DNA from: Heterohyrax brucei | Taxonomy: Eukaryota; Chordata; Mammalia; Hyracoidea; Procaviidae | Direction: 5' to 3' | Assembly (NCBI GenBank): GCA_028571685.1 | Contig: CM053143.1 | Span: 140,898,829 to 140,962,828 of the forward strand | Length of the DNA stretch: 64,000 nucleotides | Part shown: positions 37,901 to 43,722 of the stretch, piece after piece | Position numbering within the stretch: the first letter of the stretch is position 1 | Layout of the letters: each line of letters begins with the position of its first letter | The notes under the pieces: model-generated | What the model was told of the DNA's origin: nothing | The model's input: only the letters and a program-made list of their open reading frames with translations | Database searches by the model: none | Translations under genes and position numbers: made by a program

Positions 37901-40900
37901 ATTAACTGATTATTCAGCAAACATTTGTCGGGCGTCTGCTCTGTGCTGAGCACCATTCTCTCTGCTGAGGACAGAGCAATGGCTGAGCCCAACCAGCTCC
38001 TGCTTTCTGGGTGCTTCCATCCTAACAGCGAGAGACAAACAAGGAAACTCCAGTGAGTGCTAAGTGCCAAAGAGGACATAGGTGGGTGCTGCGGTGGGCA
38101 GTGACCAGAAGGAGGATGAGGGGCCTACCTTAGGTGGCATGGGCTTCTCATGAAGGAGCACTGGTGGCACAAATGGTTAAGTGCTCTACTGCTAACAGCA
38201 GAGTTGGCGGTTCAAACCTACCCAGCGACTCCATGGGAGAAAGATCCAGCGATTCACATCTGTAAAGATTTCAGCCATGAAAAGCCTATAGGACAGTTCT
38301 GTTGTGTCACATAGGGTCACTGTGAGTCAGAATCAACTCAGTGCACCTAAGAACAGCAAGAACCTTGTGAGACAGAAGGCGTAAGCTTAAATTTGTTGGT
38401 CGTACAGGGGTTAGCTTTTCAAAGGAAACTGGTAGAATCCATTTAAAGCACACCGGGGATGAATTGTCTTCCACAAAAAGCAAAAAGAATAGCAAGGAAA
38501 ATTGGAATGCAGGAGGCATATTCCTACCACAAGCCTCAGCTCCTTCCCTGCTGGGTCTATGGGAGGGTTAACCTACTCTTAAAAGGGTGTGTTTTCTCTG
38601 TTGTCTCTGCTCCCAGCTCTTAGAGGACACCCTGGTGATCGGAAGTGGTCAAGCTAGAAAAGACATTCTTTTCTGACTACATAAAGTAGGGCCAAAGAGG
38701 GTAGCTGCCCCCCCGCCCCCGTGCCCTGAACAGCCACAGGCACTGACCAGGAGATGCCCCAGGCTTTGGAGTGCTCGTGCCTGACACAGCCCAGTGTCCT
38801 CATTCGCTTACTGCTGAGCTCTGTAGCTGAATGGGAGGCAGAGAGGCCCACAGAAGCCAGTGATTATGGCAAGAAAATGACCGGGAGGGGTTCTCCCAGA
38901 AATACAGGGAGAGGTCAGCTCAGGAAAGGAAGGAAGAACCAATGGGCAAGTTGACCTTGCCTGCTGTCCCTGGGCACACGTGTCACACACACATTCATGC
39001 AGTTTGGAGTTGAACACACATTCACTGCTCACTGCATTTCTGGAGTTGAACTCTTAGTGAGGATGTAGTTAAAAAAAAAAAAATTCACCCCGCAATGTGC
39101 CCATACACACAGTTTTGCACACAGTCTTAGAGTTTCAAGCATGCCTAAATCCTGACATATAAACCTGGCTGCAGGTTTTTCTGGAATTGATGGGAAACCC
39201 AGGGAGAAGAGGTAGGTAACACTGGAAAAAAAAGGATTACATGATCTGAAATCTCACGCATGTGGTTCTTTAAAAACTGTTTCCAGTAGATTCCAATTCA
39301 CAGTGACCCTCGTGTGTCAGAGTACAACTGTGCTCCACGGCGTTTTTTGTGGCTGGTTTTTCCAAAGTAGATCACTACAGCTTTCTTCTGAGGCACCTCT
39401 GAGTGGGCTCAAAACTTGACTTTTTAGTAAGCAGCTGAGCATGTTCACCAATGGGCCACCCTAGGTCTCCCCCAACTCTTTAGGATGTCCTCAAGAGTAT
39501 GGTACACTAACCCCCCAGGCAAGGGAAAGCAAATTAAATGGTCCACAGTAAGTTTTCCAGTGAAGATTGATCATGACTAATGATGTCCATTTATTTAATC
39601 CCCTATCCCACTGGGTTAGTGTATAACACAGGCATATGAGCGTGTGTGTGTATGTGTGTACATGTGCAAGTGAAGATGGATAGCACCACATGTAACGTGT
39701 TTAGAAAACATTTCATCAAGTGGATGAATGTGCATGTTGGCCACTGTGCCTATTTGGTTATGTTTTACAGGGAATCATCTCCCAACTATAAAAGAAAGAA
39801 CATAAAAGAGGAAAAGGATGTTTAGCCCCTACTCCTTTCCAGCTGGAGTCCCTGAATGGTGCAAACAGTTAGCACTCTAGGCTGCTAACTGAGAGACTGG
39901 AGGTCTAAGCCACACAGAGGTGTCATGAAAGAAAGGCCTGGTGATCTGCTTACAAAAATCAGCCATTGAAAACCCAGTGGAGCACAGGTCTACCCTGACA
40001 CACGGCATTGCCATGAGTCAGAACCAACTTGAAGCAGCTGGTTTGTTTCTTCCCTTCCAAGTCTCCTTGTTAGAAATCAGAATATGAGTCTAAATCCGAG
40101 CCTCTTCTGCTTCCTGCATGTTCAGCAGAAATAGAACTGGAAGGCCCTGGCACCTACAAATTACACAGAGGACCTACAGCAGTGGAAAGCCAAAAGAACT
40201 ATCACTTTCCACAGGCTGGGCTGCTCGTGCAGGAGTTCTGGGTAGACCCAAGAATTGTGGCTGATGAATCTCTCTTCCTGCTGGAGTGGAGTACCTGTGT
40301 GGAGTCCCAAATGCTACTTTAGGGGCTTGGTCCCGTGGCTCTTGGGGAACCTTGGTATCCTCCACTCCCCTTTCACAGTCATCCAGAATATGCTTCTGAT
40401 TTCATATGTCTCCTATGGAGACATACTTACCCTTGGGGTACAGAAGGTCCAGGAAGGCTTCTTGGAGGTGGTGATGTATAAGCAGATTGTTGAAGAGGTC
40501 TTCAAGCAAAGAGTAGGGGAACCTATGTTCCAGATAAACAGCAGCCCCAAAGTTCCAGCTGCAAAGCTGCAAACAGTTTAGGGTGGTTGGAATGGGGAGC
40601 CCTGGTGGTTCACTAGTTAAGCTCTCAGCTGCTAACTAAAAGGTCAACAGTTCAAACCTACCAGCTGCTCCAGGGGAGAAAAATGTGACAGTCTGCTTCT
40701 GTTAAGATTCACAGCCTTGGAAACCTTATGACTGTCCTATAGGGTCACTCTGAGTCAGAATCAACTTGACAGCAGTGGGTTTGGTTTTAGGAGGATCAGA
40801 ATGGGGAACTGGTGTTGAAGGGACTCGAGTGGCATGCAAGGGGGAACAGAGTATAGAGTGGTAAGCATCAATCAGATTCTAAAGTTCTGGAAGGTCCTCT

Positions 40901-43366
40901 TAAGAAAACTAGTAAACCAACTGTCACGGAGTCAGTTTCAACTCATGGTGACGCCATCCACACTGTAAGGTTTTCATTGGCTGATTTGAGGCCTCATTGG
41001 AGGGCAGTGGGAAAGCAAAAGAGTTCAAAGGCATGGAGCACCTCAGTCAGATTTACACCTGGGGAAGAAGGCCCTGGCAGCTGTGCCTGCCCTCCCCACA
41101 GCCCTATCTCACAGCAATTCCAGTGGCTGCTGAGAGCTGAGTAGGGGAGTGCAGCCGAGGCGGATGATAACGAAGATGGGGAGGAGGAGGAGGAGGAGGA
41201 GGACAGTAGCAGCTGCCACTTTAAGCCCCTCTGGGACCTGTCATTAAATTAAGTGTGTCCACGTTTGATCCTTATAATAGTAACAGGCCAAGTGCCAAGT
41301 GCCGTCGAATAGGATGGATATTATAATTCCCACTAAGCTGATGAGGAAATTAAGGCTACGAGTGATTAAGCAACTTCTCCACAGCCACCCAGCTGGTGTC
41401 CAACTCAGACTGGATACTCCTGAGGTTGTACAATTAACCAGCTAGTTTACCTCGCAAGAATTTCTCATTTCTTTCTTGCCTCCTCCAGAGGCCCGCTAAC
41501 CTACTGCATCCGTGAGCCTCCTCAGTTTTCCATGTGTTTCTTCTCATCCTTCCACGGAGTGGGCCCCAGATACTCTCCAGTTTGGCCTCTAGCAGCCTCA
41601 GGCTGATAAGCCAAGCCAAGTGCCGTCGAGTCGGATCCGTGTGTAATACCTGCTTGTTTATGTGTCAGGAGCCTGATCTTCAAGTCCATGGCCTCAGTCA
41701 GCCATGGCTGGCAGAGCAGCACATGACTTGATAGTGATGAATTCTTTTGACTCAGTACTTGCTACTACAGAAGTGTCAGCATCAACTGAGCCAGTTGGCC
41801 TTTCTCTCCAGGTTCCTCAAACTTGCCAACAAGACATAAACATCACTGGAGATTCTAAAGGCACTTAAAGCCTGTACTACCAGGGCTCCTTACCTTTTCC
41901 CCTAGTGTGTATTAAATACCTGGTTTTTCAGAACTTCACAAGGCCATTGCAAAGCACATCACACTCCCCACCCAGCCTGGGAAGACAAACTTCCAATGCT
42001 GCAAAGAGAAATGTGCCCCCGAATACCATACCAGTGGAGTCTAAGGGAAGCAGAAAGGGTTACCACAGCTTCAGGCCAGAGAGGCTCAAAGATCCAGGGT
42101 AGATTAGAGCAAAGCAATCCCACTTTGAGCCCTCAATGACACAGAAGTGACGAGAGAAGGACTTGGACACTGAAGCCACCCGTGCTTGGGTTGGGATCCT
42201 GGTTCATCCACTTACTGTGTCCTTGGCAAGTTCCATAACTTTTCATGACTTTATTTTCCTCATCCACAAAATGGAAATAATAAATGGGCCTACTTCATAA
42301 GGTTGTTATGAGGAGTAAATGGAAATTAAATGGGATAACACTCAGTGCCTGGCCCAACATAAGAACTGATAAATATTAGCCACTTTTATCATCTCCAGAG
42401 CCCTAGTGGTTCAGTGGCTGAGAGCTCAGCTGTTAACCAGTAGGTCAGTGGTTCAAATCCACCAGCCTCCTTGCGAACCCTATGCGTCAGTTCTACTCTG
42501 CCCTGTAGGGTTGCTATGATTTGGAATTGACTCAATCAGAGTGTTTTTGTTTTTTGGTTTTTTTAATCATTATCATGATTGGAGCTTTGGTGGCACAATC
42601 CTTGAGCACTCAACTGCTAACCAAAATGTTGGCAGTTCACACACACCCCAGCAACTTCACAGGAGAAACACTACTGACCAAAGCCCCTGCCATCAAGTCA
42701 GTTCTGACTCAGATTGGACCTGGCAGTTGCTTCCCTATCACAGCCTAGAGAAACCCACAGGACAGTTCTACTCTGTCACACGGGATTGCTGTGACTCTAA
42801 AATCGATTCAACCGCCTAACAGCAACAACAGCGTCATCAGCCACCGCGGGATCCACCTCCTGTGTTTGATTTCACGTGCTGCTCCCTCCACGAGGCCAAG
42901 CTCTCTAAAAAGGGAGACACCTCAGTACTGAGGACTGTAAAGCGACAGTATGATTACATTCGATTCAGCAGCAAGGCAGTGAGTGACCAGGATCAGCCTC
43001 TCAGATACACCCAGCACCCGTCTCAGCCATTCTTAGTTCCCCATCCAGAGACAACACACATGGTCCCACACACCATCCTTCCCACCCAGGGCACCTTCCC
43101 TGCACTCAGGAAACTAGCACCAGGTGGCTTCAGCCTGCCACCATCTGCCTTTTCTGCATTCTGCCCCATCTCTTCCCCCAAAGAAATTCTTTACATTTTA
43201 TTTCCCGTTGTCTAATAACCTGGGCTCAGCTTCCATAATTGTCTGTGGTGTGTTTGCCCCCTCTTGTTGGTAGATCTTTGTGCTGTCCACACGACTCCTA
43301 AAACCACTTAACATTCCTGAGCTGCTATTTGCAACTGACCGGCTGCATCCAGACCTCGGCTTCTGA
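10784..43366 (+). CDS. SCFD2: SCFD2, last three coding exons (gene partial in window)
   Basis: Three in-frame exons on the + strand join to an uninterrupted 115-residue C-terminus: 10784-10918, 32363-32482 and 43274-43366. Each internal boundary has AG/GT signals and every junction is phase 0. I recognise the product as the end of Sec1 family domain-containing protein 2, from stretches such as KPLLKQVVEEIFNPERPDP and the terminal LLFATDRLHPDLGF. The family is the Sec1/Munc18-like (SM) group, which act with SNAREs in vesicle fusion; SCFD2 itself is poorly characterised. The human protein is about 684 residues, so roughly five sixths of it, the N-terminal part, lies before base 1. The introns here are about 21.4 and 10.8 kb and full of AfroSINEs. 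SCFD2 converges on RASL11B, the arrangement known in other mammals. The identification rests on recalled family sequence, not a search. Confidence 0.93.
10919..12284. other. SCFD2 intron, largely unique
   Basis: Contains a (gtt)n run near 11910 and no recognised gene or SINE. A 95-codon frame at 11732-12019 lacks any family resemblance. Confidence 0.5.
12285..12455 (+). mobile_element. RTE 3' end
   Basis: 'gggatggactgacacagtga', 'aaagatggcgcaggacctag' and 'cgctgttatatgtaaggtct'. Confidence 0.75.
12456..13837. other. SCFD2 intron, unique, partly CpG-enriched
   Basis: No element recognised over about 1.4 kb. The part at 12825-13005 is CpG-enriched and listed separately. Reading frames here (e.g. 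13377-13700) show no homology I know. Confidence 0.5.
12825..13005. promoter_or_regulatory. CpG-enriched intronic segment with CRE-like site
   Basis: About 11 CpGs fall within about 175 bp inside the SCFD2 intron, with TTACGTCA at 12841-12848. It is not part of any repeat I recognise. It is a weak candidate regulatory element. Confidence 0.3.
13838..14223 (+). mobile_element. MaLR-type LTR
   Basis: 'attgtatcccccaaaatatg' near the 5' edge, 'ctccagaactgtgaaagaat', 'ctacttgtggtatttctgtt' and terminal aactaagaca. A different subfamily from the 25.4 kb copy. Confidence 0.85.
14405..14520 (+). mobile_element. MIR
   Basis: 'aatcctcacaacgacccaag' and 'actgcgaggaaaccaaagcc' match the MIR core. Old and diverged. 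Confidence 0.65.
14521..15157. other. Unassigned intronic sequence
   Basis: No element seen. The minus reading frame 15492-14848 is partly inside a SINE and is not a gene. Confidence 0.5.
15158..15495 (+). mobile_element. tRNA-headed SINE with long RTE-like tail
   Basis: The head 'gtggttcagtggtagatgtc' followed by 'gggtttgattctggcc' recalls tRNA A and B boxes. The body 'cagagcttccaacataagac' and tail 'ggtgcaggaccaggcaatga' follow. A longer SINE family than the common AfroSINE here. Confidence 0.8.
15672..15890 (+). mobile_element. AfroSINE
   Basis: 'aactactaaccaaaatactg', 'accctatggagcaattctgc' and 'tggatggcaactagtttga', ending in a (gt)n run. Confidence 0.8.
16060..16092. repeat. (CA)n followed by A-run
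   Basis: About nine CA units, then about twelve A. Confidence 0.9.
16200..16405 (-). mobile_element. AfroSINE
   Basis: Minus copy from 'ctcctggtggccctgtatag' to head 'ttccgtaccaccagggac'. Confidence 0.8.
16420..16440 (-). mobile_element. Micro-insertion of a SINE 3' tail with perfect target duplication
   Basis: Only 21 nt, ending CAAGTGCCGTCGA, are flanked by ACTATATACAATA at 16407-16419 and 16441-16453, a perfect 13-bp direct repeat. In reverse complement the insert is the end of a SINE/RTE tail (TCGACGGCACTTGGC...). Confidence 0.85.
16464..16670 (+). mobile_element. AfroSINE with target duplication
   Basis: Flanked by GGACTCACTA at 16454-16463 and 16671-16680. Head 'ggagccatggtggtatagtg', tail 'tgcaatcaactctgcagca'. 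It landed next to the micro-insertion. Confidence 0.9.
16681..17334. other. Unassigned intronic sequence
   Basis: Mostly unique. No exon or repeat recognised. Confidence 0.5.
17335..17480 (-). mobile_element. MIR
   Basis: 'actcctcatctgtaaattgg', then 'ataatagtacttacttcatc', the minus-strand MIR signature. Confidence 0.75.
17481..19086. other. Unassigned intronic sequence with a G-rich run
   Basis: A G-run cluster sits at 18488-18506 (GGGGG-T-GGGGG-T-GGGGGGG), on whose complement the frame 18717-18337 shows poly-Pro. No gene recognised; the reading frames at 18.3-18.9 kb are compositional. Confidence 0.5.
19087..19525 (-). mobile_element. AfroSINE split by another AfroSINE
   Basis: The tail-body part is 19087-19269 ('ctgattccgactcatgggga'). 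The head remnant 'ttagtagacaggtacaaact' lies at 19481-19515 after the nested copy. Confidence 0.7.
19270..19483 (-). mobile_element. AfroSINE nested in an AfroSINE
   Basis: Full minus copy from 'ccactgccaagtcaattctc' to head 'gtgcaaccaaggctcctta'. The ttagt motif is found on both sides. Confidence 0.8.
19526..20067. other. Unassigned intronic sequence
   Basis: No repeat recognised. The minus frame 20198-19680 runs into the adjacent SINE and has no homology I know. Confidence 0.5.
20068..20225 (+). mobile_element. AfroSINE, partial
   Basis: 'ccatggtggtgtaaatggtt' to 'aacagcttggcttggcttc'; internally diverged. Confidence 0.7.
20285..20760 (-). mobile_element. L1 3' end
   Basis: It begins with a T-run (the 3' poly(A) reversed), then 'tgctttaggtgaaagttcac', 'gtgacattgactgccaaccc' and 'tatagacctgtctagtcttt'. 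Same family as 762-1300. Confidence 0.8.
20761..21571. other. Unassigned intronic sequence
   Basis: No exon or element recognised; AT-rich. Confidence 0.5.
21581..21600 (-). mobile_element. Micro-insertion of the same SINE tail
   Basis: The 20-nt GCCAAGCCAAGTGCCCTCAA sits between GTCTTGAGA (21572-21580) and GTCTTAAGA (21601-21609), a 9-bp direct repeat with one mismatch. Confidence 0.75.
21892..22100 (+). mobile_element. AfroSINE
   Basis: 'tcctggctgatgcaaacaat', 'actctgacccacatggggtc', ending in a T-run. Confidence 0.85.
22519..22860 (-). mobile_element. Probable old LTR-type repeat
   Basis: 'tcaggattctccagagaaac' is a hallmark edge of a common mammalian repeat. I cannot name the subfamily, and the right edge is uncertain. 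Confidence 0.45.
22915..23075 (-). mobile_element. AfroSINE
   Basis: 'gatgccattgagtcaatttc' to 'gtgcttaaccactatactat'. Confidence 0.85.
23125..23168 (-). mobile_element. AfroSINE tail fragment
   Basis: About 44 bp only: 'cactgccatcgagtcaggtc' then 'tgactcatagtgaccct'. Strongly 5'-truncated. Confidence 0.8.
23169..23889. other. Unassigned intronic sequence
   Basis: No gene or repeat recognised. Confidence 0.5.
23890..24100 (+). mobile_element. AfroSINE
   Basis: 'gagaccctgggtggtataaa' to 'gggattgactcaatgacagc'. Confidence 0.85.
24101..25017. other. Unassigned intronic sequence
   Basis: Unique for the most part. A MIR/L2-like scrap ('gttcagtaagtatttgttga') is near 24960. Frames at 24105-24501 are not recognised. 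Confidence 0.45.
25018..25228 (+). mobile_element. AfroSINE
   Basis: 'gagtccctggtcagcacaaa' to 'ctactcgacggcaactaaca'. Confidence 0.88.
25393..25965 (+). mobile_element. MaLR-type LTR, near complete
   Basis: It starts 'tgtcatggattgacttgtat', has an aataaa near 25900, and ends about 'gtatttctgttagagcagta'. Same subfamily as 1-349 and the minus copies at 62-63 kb. Confidence 0.88.
25966..26937. other. Unassigned intronic sequence
   Basis: No exon or element recognised. Two overlapping frames at 26474-26764 are AT-rich chance ORFs. Confidence 0.5.
26938..27360 (+). mobile_element. Old mammalian interspersed repeat, split by an AfroSINE
   Basis: 'cattcatttattttattcat' then, past the SINE, 'agtccctacccttacagtct'. 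Similar to 30295-30520, 37910-38135 and 60590-60745. Family not named. Confidence 0.45.
26998..27170 (+). mobile_element. AfroSINE
   Basis: Head at 'gtggtgggatgggggttaaa', tail 'aatcaactcgacagcagcag', then a T-run. Confidence 0.88.
27373..27552 (+). mobile_element. AfroSINE
   Basis: 'gtgctcagctgctaaccaag' to 'gtgaattggaatctaccaaa'. Confidence 0.8.
27800..28100 (+). mobile_element. tRNA-headed SINE with RTE-like tail
   Basis: Head 'gtggttcagtggcagaattc' and 'agggctcaattcccagcc', body 'cagaacttccagactaagac'. Same family as 15158-15495. Confidence 0.8.
28515..28935 (-). mobile_element. MLT1-like LTR
   Basis: Edges 'ggtttcctagggctgctgta' and 'ggggacacaactcaacccat' are typical of a reversed MaLR LTR. 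Confidence 0.75.
28936..30180. other. Unassigned intronic sequence
   Basis: Overlapping frames around 29642-30133 on both strands have no recognised homology. No splice-supported exon. Confidence 0.45.
30295..30520 (+). mobile_element. Old interspersed repeat
   Basis: 'ctattatgtgccagaaactg', then 'gaggtccctcccctcgtgga'. Same kind as 26938-27360; an L2-like scrap precedes it near 30185 ('gtaagctccttgagggtgg'). Confidence 0.45.
30676..30705 (+). mobile_element. Micro-insertion of the SINE tail inside an AfroSINE head
   Basis: About 30 nt containing 'ctcgatgacacttggcttgg' interrupt the SINE head between gcttggct and gctttggct, where other copies go straight to gctaacc. Confidence 0.6.
30799..32033 (+). 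mobile_element. 5'-truncated L1 with target duplication
   Basis: It holds the end of ORF2 (CPSTDEWINKLWYIYSVEHY, IMLSEMSQLQKDKYCMRL), a 3' UTR and an A-rich tail at about 32018-32033. Flanks AAAAATCAACTGTTGA (30783-30798) and AAAAATCAACTATTGA (32034-32049) match at 15 of 16. Confidence 0.92.
32363..32482 (+). CDS. SCFD2: SCFD2 penultimate coding exon (40 codons)
   Basis: The acceptor tttgttttgcag ends at 32362 and the donor gtatgc starts at 32483. The 120-nt exon is phase 0 at both ends and translates as VSRPHPSDHPILILFLVGG followed by ITVSEAKMIKDLVLSLKPG and TQ. The hydrophobic ILILFLVGG strand followed by a helix is consistent with the Rossmann-like core of the SM fold. The 3' half of an L1-split AfroSINE ends about 250 bp upstream (near 32110). 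Confidence 0.93.
32483..33344. other. Last SCFD2 intron, start, mostly unique
   Basis: No element recognised except a MIR-like scrap around 33140-33320 ('tttctcacttggaaatgaag'). Frames here are not genes. Confidence 0.45.
33345..33645 (+). mobile_element. tRNA/RTE-type SINE, head lost
   Basis: 'cagagcttccaggctaagaa', 'atggcacaggacttggtagc' and 'agcttaacaacagcag'. A small direct repeat 'gttgatgaaaacYYtgtgga' occurs inside. Confidence 0.75.
33646..35654. other. Unassigned intronic sequence
   Basis: About 2 kb of repeat-poor DNA, rare in this window. Overlapping frames at 34129-34475 have no homology I know and no splice context; a conserved element cannot be excluded. Confidence 0.45.
35655..35808 (-). 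mobile_element. AfroSINE, diverged
   Basis: 'cggactccggtaacctcatg' to 'tgagttccaaccactgaa'. Confidence 0.65.
35812..35990 (-). mobile_element. RTE 3' end
   Basis: 'gttgctaggtgccattgagt', then 'ccatgcacaacagaacacaa' and 'gcttgagcccattgttgcaa'. Confidence 0.85.
35997..36212 (-). mobile_element. AfroSINE
   Basis: 'acagagtagaactgccccat' to 'ccactacaccactggggctc'. Confidence 0.88.
36290..36700 (+). mobile_element. SINE/RTE composite with long RTE tail
   Basis: 'cttccagactgagacagact', 'tgggaaatcactcaaaacac', 'catcatgaaggtggcgtggg' and 'ctgtaacaacaac'. The tail is longer than in 15158-15495. Confidence 0.75.
36701..37277. other. Unassigned intronic sequence
   Basis: No element or exon recognised. 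A (cctcct)n tract lies near 37155. Confidence 0.5.
37278..37420 (-). mobile_element. AfroSINE
   Basis: An A-rich edge precedes 'ctgccattgagtcaattcca'; head near 'agctgtagcacgtaaccac'. Confidence 0.85.
37625..37785 (+). mobile_element. RTE 3' end, deleted internally
   Basis: 'atgtttggtcaagtggagag', 'caacgatggactcagacatt' and 'cagcagataacaacaac'. Confidence 0.75.
37910..38135 (+). mobile_element. Old interspersed repeat
   Basis: 'ttcagcaaacatttgtcggg' and 'ctctgtgctgagcaccattc'. Same kind as 30295-30520. Confidence 0.45.
38155..38362 (+). mobile_element. AfroSINE
   Basis: 'gagcactggtggcacaaatg' to 'gagtcagaatcaactcagtg'. Confidence 0.88.
38363..39274. other. Unassigned intronic sequence
   Basis: No exon or element recognised. 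A-run near 39070. Confidence 0.5.
39275..39472 (-). mobile_element. AfroSINE
   Basis: 'tccaattcacagtgaccctc' to 'aatgggccaccctaggtctc'. Confidence 0.8.
39473..39843. other. Unassigned intronic sequence
   Basis: Short (gt)n near 39640. Nothing else seen. Confidence 0.5.
39844..40052 (+). mobile_element. AfroSINE
   Basis: 'ggagtccctgaatggtgcaa' to 'gaaccaacttgaagcagctg'. Confidence 0.88.
40053..40589. other. Unassigned intronic sequence
   Basis: A 108-codon frame (40255-40581) has no recognised homology and no usable splice context that I can defend. Confidence 0.45.
40599..40798 (+). mobile_element. AfroSINE with target duplication
   Basis: Flanked by GAATGGGGA at 40590-40598 and 40799-40807. 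Head 'gccctggtggttcactagtt', tail 'cagcagtgggtttggtttta'. Confidence 0.92.
40905..41010 (-). mobile_element. AfroSINE, 3' part
   Basis: 'caactgtcacggagtcagtt', then 'tggtgacgccatccacactg' and 'ttcattggctgatttgagg'. Confidence 0.75.
41179..41203. repeat. (GGA)n microsatellite
   Basis: About eight GGA units. Confidence 0.9.
41284..41305 (-). mobile_element. Micro-copy of the SINE tail
   Basis: Contains CCAAGTGCCAAGTGCCGTCG inside MIR-like sequence ('ttataatagtaacag' ... 'atattataattcccac'). A target duplication is not clear. Confidence 0.6.
41613..41641 (-). mobile_element. Micro-copy of the SINE tail
   Basis: GCCAAGCCAAGTGCCGTCGA followed by gtcggatcc, about 29 nt in all, then unrelated sequence. 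No clear target duplication. Confidence 0.65.
41642..42179. other. Unassigned intronic sequence
   Basis: No exon or element recognised. Confidence 0.5.
42180..42390 (-). mobile_element. MIR
   Basis: 'tcatccacttactgtgtcct', 'ttcctcatccacaaaatgga' and 'gttatgaggagtaaatgga'. Confidence 0.8.
42395..42568 (+). mobile_element. AfroSINE
   Basis: 'gagccctagtggttcagtgg' to 'tttggaattgactcaatcag'. Confidence 0.88.
42576..42835 (+). mobile_element. AfroSINE interrupted by a small minus fragment
   Basis: 'tggagctttggtggcacaat' and 'gacagttctactctgtcaca' are head and tail of one copy. About 40 bp of foreign sequence sits inside. Confidence 0.8.
42678..42717 (-). mobile_element. Short SINE tail fragment inside an AfroSINE
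   Basis: 'tgccatcaagtcagttctga' then ctcag, a reverse-strand SINE tail of about 40 nt between gacc-type flanks. Confidence 0.6.
42836..43273. other. End of last SCFD2 intron
   Basis: No element recognised. A 117-codon frame at 42862-43215 is not a known protein and ends before the acceptor of the last exon. Confidence 0.5.
43274..43366 (+). CDS. SCFD2: SCFD2 terminal coding exon with stop
   Basis: The acceptor is ttgttggtag ending at 43273; it is purine-interrupted and looks moderate. The exon encodes 30 residues, starting IFVLSTRLLKPLNIPELL and ending DRLHPDLGF, then TGA at 43364-43366. This matches the expected C-terminus of SCFD2. The reading frame continues directly from the previous exon. 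Confidence 0.93.
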   Translation: MFVLSTRLLKPLNIPELLFATDRLHPDLGF

Positions 43367-43722
43367 GCATCTGCGAAGGAGATAAGACCAACCAGAGCTG
43401 GAACTACAGTTACTATATTGTCTTGTCACCGTTCAAGATATGCGTCCCAAACCTAAGTGCCCCTGTTGCTAATTGCAGGTATGATTGAGCTCTGCCTGAC
43501 CAGTCTTGATAACCAGGCAAAGAAGTACTTTGCTTATATTGCTGCAGTTCCTCAAAACACGTCTTTTTTTTCTTTTCATTTTTCTAAATGATGTCAAGCT
43601 ATCTTTCAGCTGGTCTGTTGAGCGGTAATTCCCACTTATCCTTCACCATCTACTTGTAATCTTCCTGATTCCCCCTGCAAATTTGTGAATTCTAAATAAA
43701 CGCCTGTTGGCAAGTAGTGTTA
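43367..43722 (+). terminator. SCFD2: SCFD2 3' UTR and poly(A) region
   Basis: After the TGA the sequence runs about 330 nt to a canonical AATAAA at 43695-43700. A G/T-rich stretch (gttggcaagtagtgttagtg) follows, as expected of a downstream element, so cleavage should fall near 43715-43722. No repeat is recognised in this UTR. The cleavage point is inferred. Confidence 0.75.
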
